NCBI RefSeq assembly: GCF_018687555.1
Contig: NZ_CP061296.1
Location: 558,001 to 622,000 of the forward strand
Origin: Polynucleobacter sp. MWH-P3-07-1
GTDB taxonomy: Bacteria > Pseudomonadota > Gammaproteobacteria > Burkholderiales > Burkholderiaceae
Reading direction: 5' to 3'
DNA: 64,000 bases
Positions 1 to 7,036 of the stretch are shown here, one piece after another. A program made the translations under genes and the position numbers. The number at the start of each line of letters is the position of its first letter. Within the stretch, counting starts at the first letter, position 1. Below the pieces are notes generated by a model. The model had not been told where the DNA came from, made no database searches, and saw only the letters and a list, made by a program, of their open reading frames with translations.

Positions 1-2
1 AA

Positions 3-794
3 ATAACTCCAGAAGTCTTGAAGGATTGGCTCAACACAGAAAGAACCACCAGACCTAACAATGCAAGGCAAGGCTTTCAAATGTTTAGAACTTTTTGGAA
101 TTGGTGTGCCAAGGATAAAAATTACAAAGACATTGTGAATAAGGATGCAGTAGCCGAAGATAGTCTCTTGGCTATCCTACCCAGCAAAAACAGCAAGAAG
201 GATGGCGATGTCTTGCGAAAAAATAATATTGCCGACTGGTTTAAGGCAGTTCAAAAAATATCCAATAAGGTTATCTCTGTATATCTCCAATGCCTATTGA
301 TTACAGGGGCTAGAAGGGGCGAATTGATTGCCCTTAAATGGGCTGATGTGGACTTCAAAGCCAAGACAGTTTGGCTAAAGGACAAGATTAAGACTGAGGG
401 TCGCTATATTCCATTAAACCGATACATGGAGCAGTTGATTGACTCACTACCAAGGCGAAATGAGTTTGTATTCAGTAGCCTAGAGGCGAAAGATGGATTC
501 ATTACCGAGCCAAGAATTGCTCACAATCAAGCCATAAATCTGGCTGGCATCCCCCACTTATCTATTCATGGTCTAAGAAGGTCTTTTGCATCTTTATTTA
601 TTTGGGCTGAACAACCTGATGGTGCTGGGGCTAGGATTCAAGGTCATGCTCCACAAAGTATTAGAGATAAGCATTACTTGGAGATTCCAATTGAGTTGCT
701 TGCGAAGTGGCATGATGGTTATGTGAATTGGCTTTTAACTGAGGCTGGTATTCCTTTGCCAACAGAAGTATTACAAGAAGTTAAGCAAACTTAA
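3..794 (+). CDS. Tyrosine recombinase (integrase) of element 1, N-terminus outside window
   Basis: The reading frame is open from the first bases, so the true start lies upstream of the window. The visible part is the core-binding and catalytic domain of a phage/P4-type integrase. Catalytic landmarks are TGARRGEL (first Arg), HGLRRSF (His-x-x-Arg), GHAP (second His) and HYLEI with the nucleophilic Tyr. All are present, so the enzyme looks intact. It aligns by eye along this whole stretch with the integrase at 7037-8485 (shared NNARQGFQMFRTFW-like, TGARR, VFSSL, TEP, HGLRRSF blocks). Both elements use the same tRNA-fMet target, which fits their relationship. It probably catalyses integration and excision at that tRNA. 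Confidence 0.88.
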   Translation: MTPEVLKDWLNTERTTRPNNARQGFQMFRTFWNWCAKDKNYKDIVNKDAVAEDSLLAILPSKNSKKDGDVLRKNNIADWFKAVQKISNKVISVYLQCLLITGARRGELIALKWADVDFKAKTVWLKDKIKTEGRYIPLNRYMEQLIDSLPRRNEFVFSSLEAKDGFITEPRIAHNQAINLAGIPHLSIHGLRRSFASLFIWAEQPDGAGARIQGHAPQSIRDKHYLEIPIELLAKWHDGYVNWLLTEAGIPLPTEVLQEVKQT

Positions 795-797
795 TAA

Positions 798-848
798 ATT
801 ATTTTTGAAATAAACATGACCAGACATTGAAAAACTGGAATAGTTGTT
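798..848. repeat. Possible integrase arm-site repeat, copy 1
   Basis: ATTATTTTTGAAATAA at 798-813 recurs exactly at 6943-6958, just before the second integrase gene. A second match follows each copy (AACTGGAATAGTTGT near 829-843, AACTGGAATATTTGT near 6957-6971) at a different spacing. Short repeated blocks beside two related integrases fit arm-type integrase or excisionase sites. The function is inferred. Confidence 0.35.
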
Positions 849-993
849 TACAATTAACCCATGGCATGAAGTGATATGCCTACATAAGATAAAAGTTTCA
901 TCGAAGTAGCACTTCTTTAAGTGCCTTCACACAACAAGACAAGACTAGATTCCCCCATGTGGCGAGGAATCAACTGCTTTATGTGTGGAGTAA

Positions 994-1218
994 ATGATGA
1001 ACACAGAAATTCCAGATGGTTTGCGAAAAATTGCCAATGGTAGAGATTTGCTATTGGCGACAGAGGTCGGACTGGTAACCAATACCCAAGTCCAGACAAT
1101 TAGAAAGAAGATTTGCCAGACAGGCTCTTTTCATGGTGCAAAGCCAGTAAAGATAGGCGGTAGATTGCAGTTTGCAGTTGAAGATATTGCAAAGTTGCTA
1201 AGAGGGGAATCACTATGA
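994..1218 (+). CDS. AlpA-like helix-turn-helix regulator/excisionase
   Basis: This is a 74-residue protein with a small winged-helix DNA-binding fold. A helix-turn-helix (LATEVGLVTNTQVQTIRKKI) is followed by KIGGRLQFAVEDIAKLLRG, the usual C-terminal wing of AlpA/MerR-like excisionase domains. Two ATGs in tandem (994 and 997) follow GGAG. AlpA proteins of P4-like elements and satellites activate excision or the integrase/replication genes. It is the first gene of the replication operon, and its stop overlaps the next start (ATGA). A 6-bp inverted repeat GCACTT/AAGTGC at 909-924 lies upstream and could be its operator. Confidence 0.7.
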   Translation: MMNTEIPDGLRKIANGRDLLLATEVGLVTNTQVQTIRKKICQTGSFHGAKPVKIGGRLQFAVEDIAKLLRGESL

Positions 1219-1388
1219 GACCCCAAATAAAAAAGCCTAGTGGCGGACTAGGCTTAGTTACTACAACTAACAGTCTCAATTTTAAAGCAAAACTCAAACA
1301 AGTAGTAGTGCAATTGGCTTGCTATGGATTGATTCCATTGTGCCTAGCTGACTGGTTAATTTCAGTCGGAGGTTTGAGTGATGAATAA
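1215..1388 (+). CDS. Small hypothetical protein between AlpA and primase
   Basis: This 57-codon ORF is tightly packed: its ATG overlaps the AlpA stop (ATGA) and its TAA lies just inside the primase start region (ATGAATAA). The sequence begins MRPQIKKPSGGLGLVTTTN and ends ADWLISVGGLSDE. Small ORFs with a similar hydrophobic C-terminal segment and a GGL ending are common ahead of primase genes in P4-like elements. The function is unknown. The overlaps on both sides are the main reason to call it real. Confidence 0.6.
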   Translation: MRPQIKKPSGGLGLVTTTNSLNFKAKLKQVVVQLACYGLIPLCLADWLISVGGLSDE

Positions 1389-2205
1389 CTTCCAAGATTT
1401 CATTCGGTCTCATGGGTTTGAACCAAAGTCTGAAATTCATGCTGGCAAATTCATTCGATTTGGTCGCAACAATTCAGTCTCAGCAAAATTATTTGATGAT
1501 GGTCTTGCTGGCTATCTGCATGATTGGCGAACCAATGAGAAATTCTTTTGGTTTGCAGACCAAGATTCAGCCAACCCAAGTGATTATGCAAAGCGAAAGC
1601 AAGAATCAGAAAGGCTTAAACAAGCCCATGATGCGAAACAAAGAATCGCTTATGCCAATGCTTCAAAAGAGGCAGTAGAACTCTTTAGCAAGGCTTTAAA
1701 TGCCCCTGAGAGTCATCCCTACTTGGTTAAGAAGAAGGTTAAGCCTTATGGAATAAAAGCACTTGATGGATATTTGTTGATTCCTGTTTATTCAGTCTTA
1801 GGCGACTTTCAATCTATTCAATTCATTGATGCGAATGGTGGCAAGAAGTTTCTAAGGGGTGGACAGATGCAAGGTGGATGTCACTTTATTGGTGAGATTC
1901 GGCAAGGCAAGCCCATTTACATATGCGAGGGATATGCAACTTCTGCCTCTGTTTATGAAGATACCCAATGCCTAACTATTGTGGCTTTCAATGCTGGCAA
2001 CTTAATTAAGGTCGCAACCGAATTAAGAAAGCAACTTCCACAAGTCCAGATTGTGATTGCTGGAGATGCTGATTCTGTTGGTAGGGAATATGCAGAAAAG
2101 GCATCCAAGGCAGTCAATGGCTCAACCCTAATTCCAGAGTTCGGTGAAAACCCACAAGGCTTTACCGATTGGAATGATTACTTCTCTCATGGGGTGACTT
2201 TATGA
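1381..2205 (+). CDS. TOPRIM-domain DNA primase (satellite replication)
   Basis: The 274-residue protein matches the short primase type found in prophages and satellites. The N-terminal part (HDWRTNEKFFWF) resembles the P4-alpha-like primase zinc-ribbon region, but without clear zinc cysteines. The TOPRIM fold follows: ICEGYATSAS with the acidic residue near 183, and IAGDAD with Asp near 229 and 231. These are the metal-binding positions for RNA primer synthesis. ATG 1381 is preferred over GTG 1378. The stop overlaps the helicase start (ATGA), so primase and helicase are probably translationally coupled and act together at the element's origin. Confidence 0.8.
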   Translation: MNNFQDFIRSHGFEPKSEIHAGKFIRFGRNNSVSAKLFDDGLAGYLHDWRTNEKFFWFADQDSANPSDYAKRKQESERLKQAHDAKQRIAYANASKEAVELFSKALNAPESHPYLVKKKVKPYGIKALDGYLLIPVYSVLGDFQSIQFIDANGGKKFLRGGQMQGGCHFIGEIRQGKPIYICEGYATSASVYEDTQCLTIVAFNAGNLIKVATELRKQLPQVQIVIAGDADSVGREYAEKASKAVNGSTLIPEFGENPQGFTDWNDYFSHGVTL

Positions 2206-3248
2206 GCCAACTTGAAAAATTACTGGAGCAAAAAGTTGTTTTTCTAAACAGCGACCCATTTAAAGGACTTTTATCCATGGAAGTTACTGAAGAAATTATT
2301 CAAAACATTGCCGATGCCAAGTTTGCATGGCGACAACTCATCCCTGAAGGGCATATGGTGGTTATTTGCAGCAAAGCCAATGGGGGTAAAACCACCTTAA
2401 TGGTTCATATTGCTGGAGAGATGGCAAAGGCTGGTTACAGGGTTATGTATATCAATGCCGATGCCTCAGCCAGTGATATTAAGGATTACAAGTTTCATGC
2501 GATGGAATATGGATATAGCCTCATCAATCCAGACCTAACCAATGGGACTGCCGAAAAGGTCACAGAGGAATTGCGACAAATATCACTTGCTGAAGGCGAC
2601 TTCTCAAAAGTGGTCATTGTCTTGGACACCCTAAAGAAATTTGGGGACATGATGAATAAGACCAAATCTAAGCAATTTAATTCTCTGTTAAGAACATTGA
2701 CTGCCAAAGGCATCACAGTTATTTGCTTGGCTCATACCAATAAGCATGATGACAAAGAGGGCAAGCCAATATTTGAAGGCACGGGCGACCTTAGGAATGA
2801 TTTTGATGAGTTGATTTACCTCATCTCTGTTAGAAATCCTGATGGGACTATTACAGTCTCCACCCTCAAAGATAAAACTAGGGCTGATATTCGAGATGAA
2901 AGTTTCTTGATTACTTCAGATAGAGAGGTTAAGAGGCTTGACCACCATGTTGATACCTTGGCAATCAATGAGTATCAAAAGAACCTAGCAGATGACCAAC
3001 AAGTGATTAAGTTCATCTTGGAGCATATAACCCCTATATCCAAGACTGCTACTGAGTTGCGAACCATTGCAATAGATAACAAGGTTGGCTTTAGTCGAAG
3101 TCGCATTGATGCAGTTCTTAGAAGATATTGTGCTGGCAAGTCTCCAGACCCAAAGTGGACAGCAAGCCCAGCCTCAACTATTGGCTTTAAGTATGGAGTC
3201 ATTGACCCAGACTATGCAGAGCAGTTGCGGAAAGAGTGGGGGGTCTAA
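2202..3248 (+). CDS. RepA-like replicative helicase (RecA-fold AAA ATPase)
   Basis: The protein has 348 residues. A Walker A motif (SKANGGKTT, Lys near 63) is followed by VVIVLDTLKKF as Walker B and TVICLAHTNK, a sensor-like segment typical of the RSF1010 RepA/DnaB-like hexameric helicases. The C-terminal ~90 residues look like a winged-helix tail (TATELRTIAIDNKVGFSRSRIDAVLRRY). It follows the primase with a 4-base overlap and is followed at once by the 9-bp repeat arrays, so a primase-helicase-origin module is likely. It is probably needed for autonomous replication of element 1 after excision. Confidence 0.8.
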   Translation: MSQLEKLLEQKVVFLNSDPFKGLLSMEVTEEIIQNIADAKFAWRQLIPEGHMVVICSKANGGKTTLMVHIAGEMAKAGYRVMYINADASASDIKDYKFHAMEYGYSLINPDLTNGTAEKVTEELRQISLAEGDFSKVVIVLDTLKKFGDMMNKTKSKQFNSLLRTLTAKGITVICLAHTNKHDDKEGKPIFEGTGDLRNDFDELIYLISVRNPDGTITVSTLKDKTRADIRDESFLITSDREVKRLDHHVDTLAINEYQKNLADDQQVIKFILEHITPISKTATELRTIAIDNKVGFSRSRIDAVLRRYCAGKSPDPKWTASPASTIGFKYGVIDPDYAEQLRKEWGV

Positions 3249-3257
3249 AAACATGGA

Positions 3258-3348
3258 ACTTCTACAACTTCTAAAACCTCTAAAACTTCTAAAACTATCA
3301 GTAGATATAAGGAAGTTTCATAAGTTTCAGGACTTTCAATACTTTCAT
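3258..3348. repeat. Two arrays of four 9-bp tandem repeats (candidate replication origin)
   Basis: At 3258-3293 four consecutive 9-mers read ACTTCTACA, ACTTCTAAA, ACCTCTAAA, ACTTCTAAA. At 3313-3348 four more read AAGTTTCAT, AAGTTTCAG, GACTTTCAA, TACTTTCAT. The arrays lie directly downstream of the helicase gene in AT-rich DNA. Iterons downstream of the replication gene are known for SaPI-type satellites. An open frame (ATG 3253 to 3516) crosses them, but its start is only the repeat translated (LLQLLKPLKLLKL), so a non-coding role is preferred. Confidence 0.5.
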
Positions 3349-3505
3349 AAGTTACTGAATATTTATGTTTTGACTACACCCCCATCCATTCAATCACTAA
3401 TGGCTTGGAAGTTAAAAGACAGGCTAGAAACTAAAAAATATTGGGGCAGTTTCTTAAGCAAGTCGGCTACCAATCTTCTGCAAATGTCCAATTCAAGGAA
3501 AAATC

Positions 3506-3979
3506 ATGCGATATAAAACACCCATCGAAATTAGAAAAGCACTCAACATTAGAGTCAAAACCAAGTTAGCTGAAATTCCAGCCGATATGAGAAAGCCTAT
3601 CCCCAAAGCTGATTGGGTTGATGACCCAAAAGCCTTTAATAAGTTGAAATTTGTAGAAGAAACAATGAATTTCATTGATAGGGTCTATGGTTTTGAACTT
3701 CCATCCCACCAATATCAAGTCTATTTCTTGGCTTGTGAGATGCAAACCTACTGCGATGCTATAGCTGGCTTTATTGATGCTGGCTCTGAGATAGTGGTCA
3801 ATGGCAAGAAGAATCCTTGGCTAAAGGTTGCAGATATAGCAACTCAGAACATTATCAAGTTAAGCAGAGAGCTTGGCTTGACCCCAGCAAGCAGACTGCC
3901 AACTACAACCATTCAAATGCCTGAAAAGTCGGTATTCGACATCCTGCCATTCCCATATACAAAAAAAGATAAGACCTAA
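3506..3979 (+). CDS. P27-family phage small terminase subunit
   Basis: The protein has 157 residues. Its C-terminal half carries the typical P27 small-terminase layout: a long helix with YQVYFLACEMQTYCDAIAGF, then GSEIVVNGKKNPWLKVAD, then IIKLSRELGLTPASR. Small terminases recognise the pac/cos site and direct DNA to the large subunit. No large terminase follows, so this gene would have to act with a helper phage's motor, as in satellites that hijack packaging. It could instead be a leftover of a decayed prophage, but the intact replication genes argue against that. Confidence 0.75.
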   Translation: MRYKTPIEIRKALNIRVKTKLAEIPADMRKPIPKADWVDDPKAFNKLKFVEETMNFIDRVYGFELPSHQYQVYFLACEMQTYCDAIAGFIDAGSEIVVNGKKNPWLKVADIATQNIIKLSRELGLTPASRLPTTTIQMPEKSVFDILPFPYTKKDKT

Positions 3980-4030
3980 TTAACCCAAGTCCTTGAGCCT
4001 TTCTGGGACTTAAATTTAAAGGATTGTTTT

Positions 4031-4513
4031 ATGAAATTAACTCACCTAGAAGAAGTAAGCCTGATGAGAAGAAGTTGTGCCATTCATGGCATTACTGTTG
4101 CTGAACTCAAAAGGTTATTGGAATCGAAAAGTAAGGCTGACTCTGCCAAGGCTGATGCAGTAGCCAAGACAAATGCTCAACTCAAATCCATGCAGATGCT
4201 TAAAAAGACTGAGATTCGGTCTGACAAGCAATCGAGAACCATAGTCAAAGCCTTATCTAGCAAATTAAATCCTTATGAGGAGTTTGTTGCTCAGACCAAA
4301 AGCCCAGAGGAGGTTAAGAAGTATGGATGGGTTAAATCCATTTTTGAAAAAGGGAAGGCAACTCAAGCCGAATCAATAGCCTTGCTAACCCAATCTTGCA
4401 TCTCATCAATGAAACAACTTGACCCCTATCAAGTTCAAAGAGTTCATCTGCATTGTGATGAGGGAATTAAGAGGGTGGCATTGAACTTCAGCAAAAGGTT
4501 CAACTTACTTTAA
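4031..4513 (+). CDS. Hypothetical protein, Lys-rich, element 1
   Basis: I do not recognise a family for these 160 residues. The N-terminal part is charged and helical, with an Ala/Lys/Ser-rich stretch (SKADSAKADAVAKTNAQ) suggesting a coiled coil. The C-terminal half has mixed character with HLHCDEGIKRVALNF. There is no signal peptide or membrane segment. It sits 51 bases after the terminase gene and precedes a stem-loop, so it probably ends the early operon of the satellite. A capsid-size or packaging interference role would be possible by position only. Confidence 0.6.
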   Translation: MKLTHLEEVSLMRRSCAIHGITVAELKRLLESKSKADSAKADAVAKTNAQLKSMQMLKKTEIRSDKQSRTIVKALSSKLNPYEEFVAQTKSPEEVKKYGWVKSIFEKGKATQAESIALLTQSCISSMKQLDPYQVQRVHLHCDEGIKRVALNFSKRFNLL

Positions 4514-4534
4514 TAACTAGTGCTTGCCTGATGT

Positions 4535-4571
4535 GCTTTTAGGTTTTTTTGATATTCCTTACCTAAAAAGC
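4535..4571 (+). terminator. Stem-loop after the first satellite operon
   Basis: GCTTTTAGGT (4535-4544) pairs with ACCTAAAAAGC (4561-4571) with one bulged A. The loop is T-rich. It lies between the genes ending at 4513 and starting at 4626. No clean T tract follows on the plus strand, so termination is only probable. Confidence 0.35.
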
Positions 4572-4625
4572 CCAAGTGAGTGATTCACAAGGGCAATCGG
4601 GCAATAATAACTAATTGGAGAAATT

Positions 4626-5297
4626 ATGAATAAGCAAGAATTTGAAACATTGAAAAAGATTTTTAGTGCTGGTGAATTTGATGGTGTGAAAGTCAATGTA
4701 GTGAACACCCCCAGATTCTATGTAAAGGTTGGTGCAAATAATGAAATGTGGCTTGATGGTAAGCATGGTCTGGCTAATAGTCGAGACAACAATAGAGACT
4801 GGGTTCTTAAAAAGCTAAAAGCTGCCCTGACTACTTCTCATCACCTTGGCGAATCGTTTGCTTGGGTATGTGCCGACAGGGTTACTTCAGAAACAGAAAA
4901 TGGTTCTTTGCAACTTGTATTGGGTCACTATGGCGTGGATGAATATAGTGGGACTCTAAAGACTAAAAGGCTTGCAACTCTAGTCGCATTAAATGAGGGC
5001 TCTATTGAAAGCGTTGAGGCAACCATTGGGCTTAATCAAAGCCAGAACAATCGACTGGTATTTAATCTGGCTGGTAGTGAAGCTTGCTCTACCAAGACAG
5101 GCTACGACAGGGTGAAGAGGGGTAGGTTTGCAATTGTGTATCTCAACTCCAATACTGGTGATTATTGGGCTGAGAAAACCGAGGCTTGCAAAAAGGAATA
5201 TGCACCTTTAGCCCATCTAAAGGCTTCCGATATATCGGATGAGGATTTGGTTAGGGCAATGGGTTTTGCACCTAGCTCTGAAATCTATCGGGTTTGA
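4626..5297 (+). CDS. Hypothetical protein, element 1
   Basis: The 223-residue soluble protein has no family that I recognise. It has aromatic and Asn/Gly-rich segments (KVGANNEMWLDGKHGLANSRDNNRDW) and a C-terminal segment SDISDEDLVRAMGF-like that could be a small helical domain. It has no signal peptide. A good ribosome site (GGAG, then AAATT) precedes ATG 4626. It is convergent with the XRE repressor gene, with a hairpin terminator between them. Confidence 0.6.
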   Translation: MNKQEFETLKKIFSAGEFDGVKVNVVNTPRFYVKVGANNEMWLDGKHGLANSRDNNRDWVLKKLKAALTTSHHLGESFAWVCADRVTSETENGSLQLVLGHYGVDEYSGTLKTKRLATLVALNEGSIESVEATIGLNQSQNNRLVFNLAGSEACSTKTGYDRVKRGRFAIVYLNSNTGDYWAEKTEACKKEYAPLAHLKASDISDEDLVRAMGFAPSSEIYRV

Positions 5298-5307
5298 TTT
5301 GTAGACC

Positions 5308-5326
5308 AAGGGGGGGAGACCCCCTT
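5308..5326. terminator. Bidirectional hairpin terminator
   Basis: AAGGGGG (5308-5314) pairs with CCCCCTT (5320-5326) around a 5-base loop. It sits exactly between two convergent genes and touches the stop codon of the minus-strand XRE gene, so it could end transcription from both sides. Confidence 0.55.
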
Positions 5327-5603
5327 ATTCCAATACTTGTTTTTCAGTTGCCATGATTAGTTTTGATGGCTTGATATTTAGTGCTGATGCAAGTTTGAAA
5401 ACTACTGAAATTGATGGCTGATTTCTGCCTAATTCAATGAGGCTGACATAGTTTCTTTCAATTCCAGCCTCAAAAGCTAACTCCTCTTGGGTAAAGCCTG
5501 CCTTTTTTCGGAATTCCCTCAGGGAAATACCAAAAGCCGTAGTGGGGGAGGATGGTTTATTTTTGCCCAACATAATGGGCAAACTTTGACTTAGTTGATA
5601 CAC
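5325..5603 (-). CDS. XRE/Cro-family helix-turn-helix repressor
   Basis: The 92-residue protein carries a classic XRE domain: ISLREFRKKAGFTQEELAFEAGIERNYVSLIELGRNQPSISVVFKLASALNI, residues ~26-80. GTG at 5603 is the longest start; ATG at 5573 is an alternative without a clear ribosome site. It is the only gene of element 1 on the minus strand in the window, and it is flanked upstream by two inverted repeats that look like operators. A role as the satellite's master repressor, comparable to Stl in SaPIs, is an inference from position and domain. Confidence 0.85.
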   Translation of the reverse strand: MYQLSQSLPIMLGKNKPSSPTTAFGISLREFRKKAGFTQEELAFEAGIERNYVSLIELGRNQPSISVVFKLASALNIKPSKLIMATEKQVLE

Positions 5604-5627
5604 TAAGTCTTCACAATATATTGTGAA
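5589..5627. promoter_or_regulatory. Paired operator-like palindromes at the XRE gene
   Basis: A perfect 18-bp palindrome, TTCACAATATATTGTGAA, lies at 5610-5627. Beside it, ACTTAG (5589-5594) and CTAAGT (5603-5608) form a second inverted repeat overlapping the repressor's start. The site sits between the repressor gene and the divergent gene at 5665, so one protein could control both directions. Confidence 0.6.
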
Positions 5628-5664
5628 TTAAAGAATTCATTATTAATTAGCCAAGGTTTTCAAT

Positions 5665-6321
5665 ATGAAAAAACTTATCTGTTTATTTCTGCTTGCATTG
5701 ACTATTGGTTGTGCGACTACAGAGCAGAGAATGATGGAGTATCTGACTAGATACAGTAATGAGAATCTTGCCAAAGCCGAAGCAGGGCAAATTCAATGGA
5801 GCGATTACTACCAAGGGATGTTAGAAAAGGTTCAAAGACTTCCCGATACTGTCCCAAGCAAATCATTCATGGTGACTACATATTCAGAGGGCATCGTGAT
5901 GGCTAAGCAGTATGAGTCTGGAAAAATGAGTAAGGCTGATTTTTATACTTGGCGACAAAATGCCAATCAACAAGGAAAAGATAAAGGCTCTCAGATGGCT
6001 AGATTTCAAGCTGAGTGCCAGTATGAGGCAGTATCCAGAGCCAATCCAAATAGTTCGGTTGAATACAACGGAGCGAATGTAAATAGACAGTTCAGTTCTG
6101 CAATTGTTGGTGGGATTGAGGTGGGTATGCGACAGAATGAAATTTTTAATCTTTGCATTAACTCAAAGATGAAGGCTCTTGATAATGAGGCAAGTGTATC
6201 TAAATCAACGGCAAGCTCCAATACTGCAAGCATGGAGCAAGCAAAGGGGAAGTGTATTGAATTAGGATTTAAAGCTGGCACTGAGTCTTTTGGTCAATGT
6301 GTTTTAAAGATGGCGAAATGA
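5665..6321 (+). CDS. Putative lipoprotein, element 1
   Basis: The 218-residue protein starts with MKKLICLFLLALTIGCATTEQ, a lipoprotein signal with lipobox LTIGC, so Cys16 is the expected lipidation site. The rest is mostly helical and polar, with a Ser/Thr-rich stretch (SKSTASSNTASMEQAKGK). Cys residues at QAECQYEA, NLCINSK, GKCIEL and GQCVLK could form disulfides. The family is not recognised. It is co-transcribed with the next gene (4-base overlap). Surface or envelope genes at the end of a satellite are usual places for cargo. Confidence 0.65.
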   Translation: MKKLICLFLLALTIGCATTEQRMMEYLTRYSNENLAKAEAGQIQWSDYYQGMLEKVQRLPDTVPSKSFMVTTYSEGIVMAKQYESGKMSKADFYTWRQNANQQGKDKGSQMARFQAECQYEAVSRANPNSSVEYNGANVNRQFSSAIVGGIEVGMRQNEIFNLCINSKMKALDNEASVSKSTASSNTASMEQAKGKCIELGFKAGTESFGQCVLKMAK

Positions 6322-6734
6322 AATTCAAGCCCTCCTTAATCGGCCTATATATTCTGCTTATGCCAACCCTCTTTCTTGGCAATGCAAATGCCGACTGGAA
6401 AAAAGAGACCTCAACCAATTTCAAGGGTGAGAAAAATACCTTCTTAGTTAAAAAGGCAGGCAATGGGGCTGAGATTTGGATTGACCCCCAGCAAGAGCAG
6501 ATTGTCTTTCGGCATAGAGGAATGGTGCTGAATTCGTTAAAGGGCATTAAGGTCGATGGTAAATACTTTGAGGACTATGTAGGCTCTCAGGGCGACAAAA
6601 TGGACACCTTAGTGTTTTGTGGTCGTTCTTATATGCCTGATTGCTACGATGCCATCCTAGGGGCTAAAAAAATTGAACTTCAGACCGACTACTTTAGGCG
6701 AGGTGAAATTGTGAATACTTTCTTTATAAAGTAA
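6318..6734 (+). CDS. Exported hypothetical protein, element 1
   Basis: ATG 6318 overlaps the stop of the upstream lipoprotein gene (ATGA). The 138-residue product has a signal peptide (MKFKPSLIGLYILLMPTLFLGNANA) and a mature part beginning DWKKE. Two Cys (FCGRSYMPDCY) may form a disulfide. The order of beta-like segments recalls small periplasmic surface-adhesin-E-like proteins, but I cannot assign it. It is the last gene before the attachment-site repeat. Confidence 0.6.
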   Translation: MKFKPSLIGLYILLMPTLFLGNANADWKKETSTNFKGEKNTFLVKKAGNGAEIWIDPQQEQIVFRHRGMVLNSLKGIKVDGKYFEDYVGSQGDKMDTLVFCGRSYMPDCYDAILGAKKIELQTDYFRRGEIVNTFFIK

Positions 6735-6788
6735 CAATATTCCCAAAAAATGCCTACACTGTGCCTACACAATGCCCAAAAATCAAAA

Positions 6789-6873
<85 letters not shown>

Positions 6874-6942
6874 ACCTGTTATAAATGAAATTCAAATCAA
6901 TAGAAATCAACCCTGTAATTCCATAAATAACTGATTTATCTG

Positions 6943-6975
6943 ATTATTTTTGAAATAACTGGAATATTTGTATTC
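6943..6975. repeat. Possible integrase arm-site repeat, copy 2
   Basis: Exact second copy of ATTATTTTTGAAATAA (6943-6958), followed by AACTGGAATATTTGT. It lies between the attachment repeat and the second integrase gene, where arm-type sites are expected. Confidence 0.35.
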
Positions 6976-7036
6976 CCGTGAATTCCTAAGTTACTCCAAT
7001 ATAAGGTTACTATAGGGTTACTTTTTGGAGTTTAGT

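Noticed and set aside
2495-2716. Antisense ORFs inside the helicase and other core genes
   Set aside because: They lie fully inside well-supported genes on the other strand and show no motifs of their own.
3258-3348. CRISPR-like array
   Set aside because: Repeats are 9 bp with no spacers and no cas genes are present; tandem iterons fit better.
3253-3516. 87-codon plus-strand ORF after the satellite helicase
   Set aside because: Its beginning is just the 9-bp tandem repeats translated, and no ribosome site or domain is visible. Treated as non-coding origin-like DNA.
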